A DNA stretch of 64,000 nucleotides from Methylobacterium sp. Leaf112. GTDB lineage: Bacteria > Pseudomonadota > Alphaproteobacteria > Rhizobiales > Beijerinckiaceae. This document shows positions 59,613-64,000 of the stretch, piece by piece. Location: positions 309,863 to 373,862 of the forward strand of contig NZ_LMNG01000031.1 of assembly GCF_001423295.1 (NCBI RefSeq). The letters run 5' to 3'. The position numbers were made by a program, and so were the translations under genes. The notes beneath the pieces are model-generated. The model ran no database searches and was not told the origin of the DNA. It was given only the letters and a program-made list of their open reading frames with translations. Numbering within the stretch: position 1 is the stretch's first letter; each line of letters opens with the position of its first letter.

Positions 59613-62600
59613 TCAGCACCTCCAACGTTCGGGCTCGATCCCATAGGGGCGCTCGGGACTGAGCCGTGAATCGTACCAACGGCTAGCAAGCAGTCGCTCC
59701 TCGAGCCCAGCCAACAGGCCTGTCCGGTCGACTGGAAGAATGAGGCCGGGTGCCGGTTTCCACACCGTTCGTAGGTAAGGCGTGACCGCAACGAACCGGG
59801 CGTTGTGGACCGCGTCGAGTCCGAGACGAATCATGAGCTCGTCGGAGGTCAGGGCGTCGCCGCTCGTGCGGAGGACCCGTTGCAGGGCCGAGATCCGGAT
59901 GACGACGTTGGTCGGTGCGGCAACGTCGACACAGCGCTGGGTATGGATCTGCCCGTGATAGGAGCCGTCGAACGTCCGGCCGAGATTTGGGTCGAGCACC
60001 GTCCCGTCCGGGCAAAAGAACGCCCCGGACCACGTGATGAGGGTTCCCGTGGCATCGGTGAGCAGACCCGAGGCGACGTCGAGGCGCTCGTCCCACAGGG
60101 CGAGGGCCGAGAGCTCCAGCAGATCGGCCTCAACGGGCGACGCCCCGGTATGCAGGTACAGCCATTCGGCGTCCGTGCTCGCAGCGGCCCGCAACACAGC
60201 CCCGCCGTCTCGCCAAGCCTCCTCGACACGGAGATTCATGACGCTGTCGAGGGTGCGCCGTGGTCTCAGCGACCACATGCCGGTGTGCTGGCCGCTCTCG
60301 TTCGAACGCACGGCGACATCGCCCGACCGCCCCCGTGCCTCGACCAACCGATCGAGGACGAACTTCTGTGAGGCCACCGCTGCAGGCTTGTCCCCGGTCT
60401 CCGCCGAGGCCGTCGACCCGGGATTGATCCGCCAGGCGTAGAGCAGTTCCGGCACATGCACGGGCTCATGCCCGACGGCCCAGGCACGACCGATGGCATC
60501 CCAATCGTGGCACCAGGTCGCGCGATCATCGCTGTACGCGTCGATCTCGACGAGGAAGTCGCGCCGCCAAGCCATGAGATGGGTCTGATAGCAGCAGTTC
60601 GCAGACAGAAACGGATCGAAGGCGGGTTTGAAGAACGGGCTCGCCTTGGCGGAGGCGGGATTGGACTTGAACTCGTCCGAGTAGAACACCCGTGCCTCGG
60701 GGAAGCGCTCGATCCAGTGCGCCATCACCTGGAGCGCGTCGATGGTGAGGTAGTCGTCGGCGTCGAGGGGTACGAGGATCTCGCCCTCGGCCGCGGCGAG
60801 CCAGGTCCGGTTGGCGCCGGCGATGCCGGTGTTCGCCTCGTGCCGGATCACCCGGGCATGGCCCGCGGCCTCGACCTTGGCGAGCCAAATCAAGGTATCC
60901 TGCCGGGTCGATCCGTCGTCGACGATGACGATCTCGCGGTTGGTGTAGGTCTGCAATAGGCAGGATTGCAGCATTTCCTCCAGGAAGGCGGCCGGCTGGT
61001 CGTAGACTGGCACGCAGAGCGTGAACCGGATCGCGCCGGAGGTTGGGTAATGTCGGATGCGCCAGGCGATATGGCGATCAAGCCAATTCTCGAACGCGGC
61101 CGGGTCCGTCTCGACGGGGGCCCGCTCGGGCCGAAGCAGCACACGGTAGGTCGGATCGCGCTGGTCGAAGCCTGGGTTGAAGTACGGGTCGCGCAAGCCC
61201 GGCCAGCGGGCGTAGAGCGCTTCCTTTTCGCAGCGATAGGTGCCGGTCTTCGAGGCACTCTCGTAATGATAGACCCGCACGCCCGGATCGACGACGCAGG
61301 TGCGGCCGGATTCGCGCATGCGCAAGCAGAAATCGACGTCGTTGTAATTGAGCGGGAAGCGCTCGTCGAAGCCGCCGAGCGCCTGATAATCGGCGCGGCG
61401 CACGATGGCCATGGCCCCGGTGACGCCGAACACCTCGCGCCGACACTGCAGGAGATTGCCCGTGGCGCCGGCATGGCTCGGGGCGACGAACAGCCCCGCG
61501 TGTGAGGGCCCCTGTTCGAGGAGGATAACCCCGTTGTGCTGAACGGTGCCGTTCTCGAACAGGCAAAGGGGGCCGATCATGCCGACGTCCGGATGGGCGA
61601 GCAGGAAGGCGACGAGTTCCTCGCCGCCGCGCGCCGTCATGGCCTCGACGTCGTCGTTCAGCAGGCAAACGAATTCACCCGCGGCGGCTGCGACGCCGAT
61701 GTTGAGTTTCCGCGCGATGTTGAGGGAGCGGTCCTCGTAGTGCACCAAGCGAATACCCGGCGTCTCGGCGAGTTGCGCGTTCTGCTCATCGGAAAGATCG
61801 CCGTTATGGACGATCACGTATTCCCGGTTCGGATAGAACTCCGTGTTCTCGAAGCTCCGAACGCAGTTCAGGATCAGATTGATGCGTCGGTCCCGCACCA
61901 TCCTGGACCCCGCCCCCGTGGGAATCACGTAGGACAGGAGCGGTGCCGCGGCCGGCAGGGTGTAGTGCGTGCGCCAGAATCCATCGCCGAAGCCGGGCGA
62001 GACGGACGCGTCCGGATCGCGCTGCCGGGCGAATTCGAGGAGCGACGCCTCCTGGCGCCCGACGCTGTAGGATTTCGTCGTCATCGACGTCGCCGTCGAG
62101 GTCGGCGACGCGCGCCAGACGTAGCCGATCACCGGCACGTGGATCGCCTTCTCGACATGGCGGGAGGCGCGCAGGACGAAGTCGTAATCCTGAGTGCCGT
62201 CGAAGTCCGGCCGAAACGCGCCCACGGTCGCGAGAAAGTCCCGGCGGTAGACGGAAAGGTGAGAGAGATACATGGTGTTCTCAAGAAGAACCGGCGACCA
62301 GCCGGGCTTCAGAACCACGTCGTAGAGTTCGCCCGTGTCCGAGATCTTGCACTCGTCGGTGTAGACGAGGTCCGCATCGGGCTCGGCTTCGATCGCCTTC
62401 CAGATCGCCTCGAACACGGTACGCGGCAGCAGGTCGTCGTGGTCGACAAGCGCGACGTGCGTCCCGTCGGCCTCGGCGATGGCGCGATTCGTGCCGCCGG
62501 CAATGCCGAGGTTGCGCTCGGCGAACACCACGGTGACGCGGGGATCCGCGGCCGCGATCCGGCGCAGGGTTCGCAGCGTATCGGGCCGCTCGGATCCGTT

Positions 62601-64000
62601 GTCGACGATGATCCAGCGCCAGCCGACGTAGCTCTGATTCAGCAGGGTCTGAAAGAGTTCCTGGAGATAGGAAGGCTCGGTGTTGAAGGCCGGCGTCACC
62701 ACGCTGGGGCGAAACGCCGGGTCCGACAGGCCGGCGGTGGCCTCTGAACGGGTGGGCTCGCACAGGTCGCGCAGACTGAGTTGCTGACCGATCCCGCGGG
62801 GGTTCAGGGGCGCCTCACGTCCCTCAAGGGTTCCTGTCCGCAACCAATGCACGAGGGGATTGATCGCGCTGGCGCGGACATCGGGGTAGCGCTCCAGGTA
62901 GGTTTGGCCGTGGAAGAACAGCGACGGTTCGCGCTCCTGGAGGTGCCCGCTCGTGAGGTAATGGGCAATGGGATCCATGCCGTCGGCGGCGACGTCGGGA
63001 TAGGTGCGCAGATAATAGCCGACATCGAACAGGCCGCTTCGGGCGACGAGTTCATAATCGGAGGCGATACCAGCACCGGGCGGTAGGGCGCCGCGCAATG
63101 GTGGCCGCCGCCCCTCGACGAGGCCGACGCGTACCCAATGCACCAGGGGTGCGGTATCCACAGCATCGGGATAACGGGCGTGGTAGCCACGTCCATCGAA
63201 GAATTCCGACGGCTCGCGTCCCTCACGAAAACCCGAAGTGACGTAATGTGCCACCGGATCGAACCCAGCCGCGGCGACGTCAGGATTTTCGCGTAAGTAG
63301 TAGGACCGGTCGAACAATCCGCTGCGCACTGCAACGTCATAGTCCGAGCCGATCCCGGCTCCGACGTCGGTCAGGGCGCGGATCGGTGCGTCGCGACCTT
63401 CACCCAACCCGATACGCAACCAGTGAATCAGGGGCGCGATATCGGCGAGGCCTACGTCAGGGTAGCGCGCGCGGTAACCACGTCCGTCGAAGTACCCCGA
63501 TGGCTCACGATTCTCGCGAAAGCCCGAAGTTAAGTAATGTGCGACGGGATCGAGGCCAGCCTCCGCCACATCTCGATTCTCCCGTAAGTAGTACGCTCGA
63601 TCGAACAAACCACTTCGGATCGCGATGTAGTAATCGGAGCCGCCTTCCGGCTCGGCTATCCCGCTGTGGAATGGAGCATCGCGGCCTTCGGCCAAACCGA
63701 TGCGCAACCAATGAATCAGGGGCGCAGTGTCTGCGAGCCCAACGTCGGGGTAGCGGGCGCTGTAACCACACCCGTCGAAGAACCCAGACGGCTCTCGGTT
63801 CTCTCGAAAACCGGAAGCGAGGTAGTGAACCACCGGATCGAGACCGGCTTCGGCAACATCCTTGTTCTGCGAAAGATAGTATGCACGATCGAACAGCCCA
63901 CTTCCGTTTGCCAGGGCATAATCGGAGTCGTGACCTGGGCTCGGTAGGACGTGGATCGGTGGATGACGCCCCTCCGTACGACCGATACGAAGCCAATGGA
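59613..64000 (-). CDS. Giant triple-GT2 glycosyltransferase with N-terminal repeats (partial)
   Basis: More than 1460 residues; the N-terminus lies beyond the right edge. The visible part starts with four roughly 95-residue units (62800-64000), each of two halves: LFDRxYYLRENxDVAxAGxDPVxHYLxSGFREnREPS and FFDGxGYxARYPDV...PLIHWLRxGLxEGR. Three GT2 domains follow. The first shows SVVTPAFNTEPSYLQELFQTLL, VDHDD and DYDFVLRAS; the second has VCLLNDDVEAM and NYNDVDFCLRMRESG; the third has TLCVPVYDQPAAFLEEML, PLDADDYLT and CHDWDAIGRAW. The C-terminal 200 residues are a beta-rich region ending ...IEPERWRC. It likely polymerises or decorates a surface glycan. Confidence 0.88.
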   Translation of the reverse strand, partial: HWLRIGRTEGRHPPIHVLPSPGHDSDYALANGSGLFDRAYYLSQNKDVAEAGLDPVVHYLASGFRENREPSGFFDGCGYSARYPDVGLADTAPLIHWLRIGLAEGRDAPFHSGIAEPEGGSDYYIAIRSGLFDRAYYLRENRDVAEAGLDPVAHYLTSGFRENREPSGYFDGRGYRARYPDVGLADIAPLIHWLRIGLGEGRDAPIRALTDVGAGIGSDYDVAVRSGLFDRSYYLRENPDVAAAGFDPVAHYVTSGFREGREPSEFFDGRGYHARYPDAVDTAPLVHWVRVGLVEGRRPPLRGALPPGAGIASDYELVARSGLFDVGYYLRTYPDVAADGMDPIAHYLTSGHLQEREPSLFFHGQTYLERYPDVRASAINPLVHWLRTGTLEGREAPLNPRGIGQQLSLRDLCEPTRSEATAGLSDPAFRPSVVTPAFNTEPSYLQELFQTLLNQSYVGWRWIIVDNGSERPDTLRTLRRIAAADPRVTVVFAERNLGIAGGTNRAIAEADGTHVALVDHDDLLPRTVFEAIWKAIEAEPDADLVYTDECKISDTGELYDVVLKPGWSPVLLENTMYLSHLSVYRRDFLATVGAFRPDFDGTQDYDFVLRASRHVEKAIHVPVIGYVWRASPTSTATSMTTKSYSVGRQEASLLEFARQRDPDASVSPGFGDGFWRTHYTLPAAAPLLSYVIPTGAGSRMVRDRRINLILNCVRSFENTEFYPNREYVIVHNGDLSDEQNAQLAETPGIRLVHYEDRSLNIARKLNIGVAAAAGEFVCLLNDDVEAMTARGGEELVAFLLAHPDVGMIGPLCLFENGTVQHNGVILLEQGPSHAGLFVAPSHAGATGNLLQCRREVFGVTGAMAIVRRADYQALGGFDERFPLNYNDVDFCLRMRESGRTCVVDPGVRVYHYESASKTGTYRCEKEALYARWPGLRDPYFNPGFDQRDPTYRVLLRPERAPVETDPAAFENWLDRHIAWRIRHYPTSGAIRFTLCVPVYDQPAAFLEEMLQSCLLQTYTNREIVIVDDGSTRQDTLIWLAKVEAAGHARVIRHEANTGIAGANRTWLAAAEGEILVPLDADDYLTIDALQVMAHWIERFPEARVFYSDEFKSNPASAKASPFFKPAFDPFLSANCCYQTHLMAWRRDFLVEIDAYSDDRATWCHDWDAIGRAWAVGHEPVHVPELLYAWRINPGSTASAETGDKPAAVASQKFVLDRLVEARGRSGDVAVRSNESGQHTGMWSLRPRRTLDSVMNLRVEEAWRDGGAVLRAAASTDAEWLYLHTGASPVEADLLELSALALWDERLDVASGLLTDATGTLITWSGAFFCPDGTVLDPNLGRTFDGSYHGQIHTQRCVDVAAPTNVVIRISALQRVLRTSGDALTSDELMIRLGLDAVHNARFVAVTPYLRTVWKPAPGLILPVDRTGLLAGLEERLLASRWYDSRLSPERPYGIEPERWRC
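62800..64000 (-). repeat. Tandem repeat block of about 285-290 bp units inside the giant GT2 gene
   Basis: Units begin at 'GLFDRAYYL' or 'GLFDVGYYL' in the protein and recur near 63910, 63625, 63335 and 63045. Adjacent units match well at DNA level, for example the stretch near 63420 and the one near 63710 (gcaaccagtgaatcaggggc against gcaaccaatgaatcaggggc). The array continues past the window edge. Confidence 0.8.

Overview
The window looks like chromosomal DNA from a high-GC alphaproteobacterium of the Hyphomicrobiales, most like Methylobacterium/Methylorubrum. This rests on very GC-rich codon use, the order dusB(nifR3)-ntrB-ntrC ... ntrY-ntrX-hfq-hflX, the cinA/ispF/ispD block, an RTX-like surface protein with a dedicated type I exporter, and Rhizobiales-type palindromic intergenic repeats. 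Genus assignment is inference; no rRNA, tRNA or CRISPR array was seen.

Region 1 (about 0.2-31 kb) is mostly housekeeping and regulation. It holds an ABC exporter, pncC/cinA-ispF-ispD, dusB-ntrB-ntrC, and then about 7 kb of accessory genes: a class III nucleotide cyclase, a small secreted protein, an oxalate/formate-type MFS carrier, a methyltransferase, an oxamate-amidohydrolase-like Ntn hydrolase and a FitAB-type toxin-antitoxin pair. After these come ntrY-ntrX, hfq, hflX, a membrane protein fused to a spermidine-synthase-like domain, an outer-membrane MetA-type channel, uvrA and a Gfo/Idh/MocA oxidoreductase.

Region 2 (about 30-37 kb) has a stress flavour: a GH15 glucoamylase/trehalase, a DUF892 ferritin-like protein, a tiny acidic protein, a SpoIIAA-like protein, a small secreted protein, and a chemoreceptor with a nitrate/nitrite-sensing (NIT) type periplasmic domain.

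Region 3 (about 37-64 kb) is a cell-surface island. A leftward operon encodes GT4, a 2OG-Fe(II) oxygenase, a methyltransferase and a sugar O-methyltransferase. It is divergent from a radical SAM protein. Next come an RTX/S-layer-like protein with its ABC exporter and HlyD adaptor, then FkbM, GT61, a methyltransferase, a 1339-residue two-headed glycosyltransferase, a sulfotransferase, IS3 debris, a FemAB/BioF2-like acetyltransferase, a glycosyltransferase remnant, and a giant triple-GT2 protein that runs off the right edge. Both giant enzymes carry the same kind of 'YYL..N.DVA...HYL..G..EGR' repeat. The surface-protein gene and the first two thirds of its ABC exporter are visibly more AT-rich than their surroundings, and the change back to high GC falls abruptly inside the exporter gene. 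This suggests a swapped secretion-substrate cassette embedded in a glycan decoration locus, which is the most promising candidate for new biology here.
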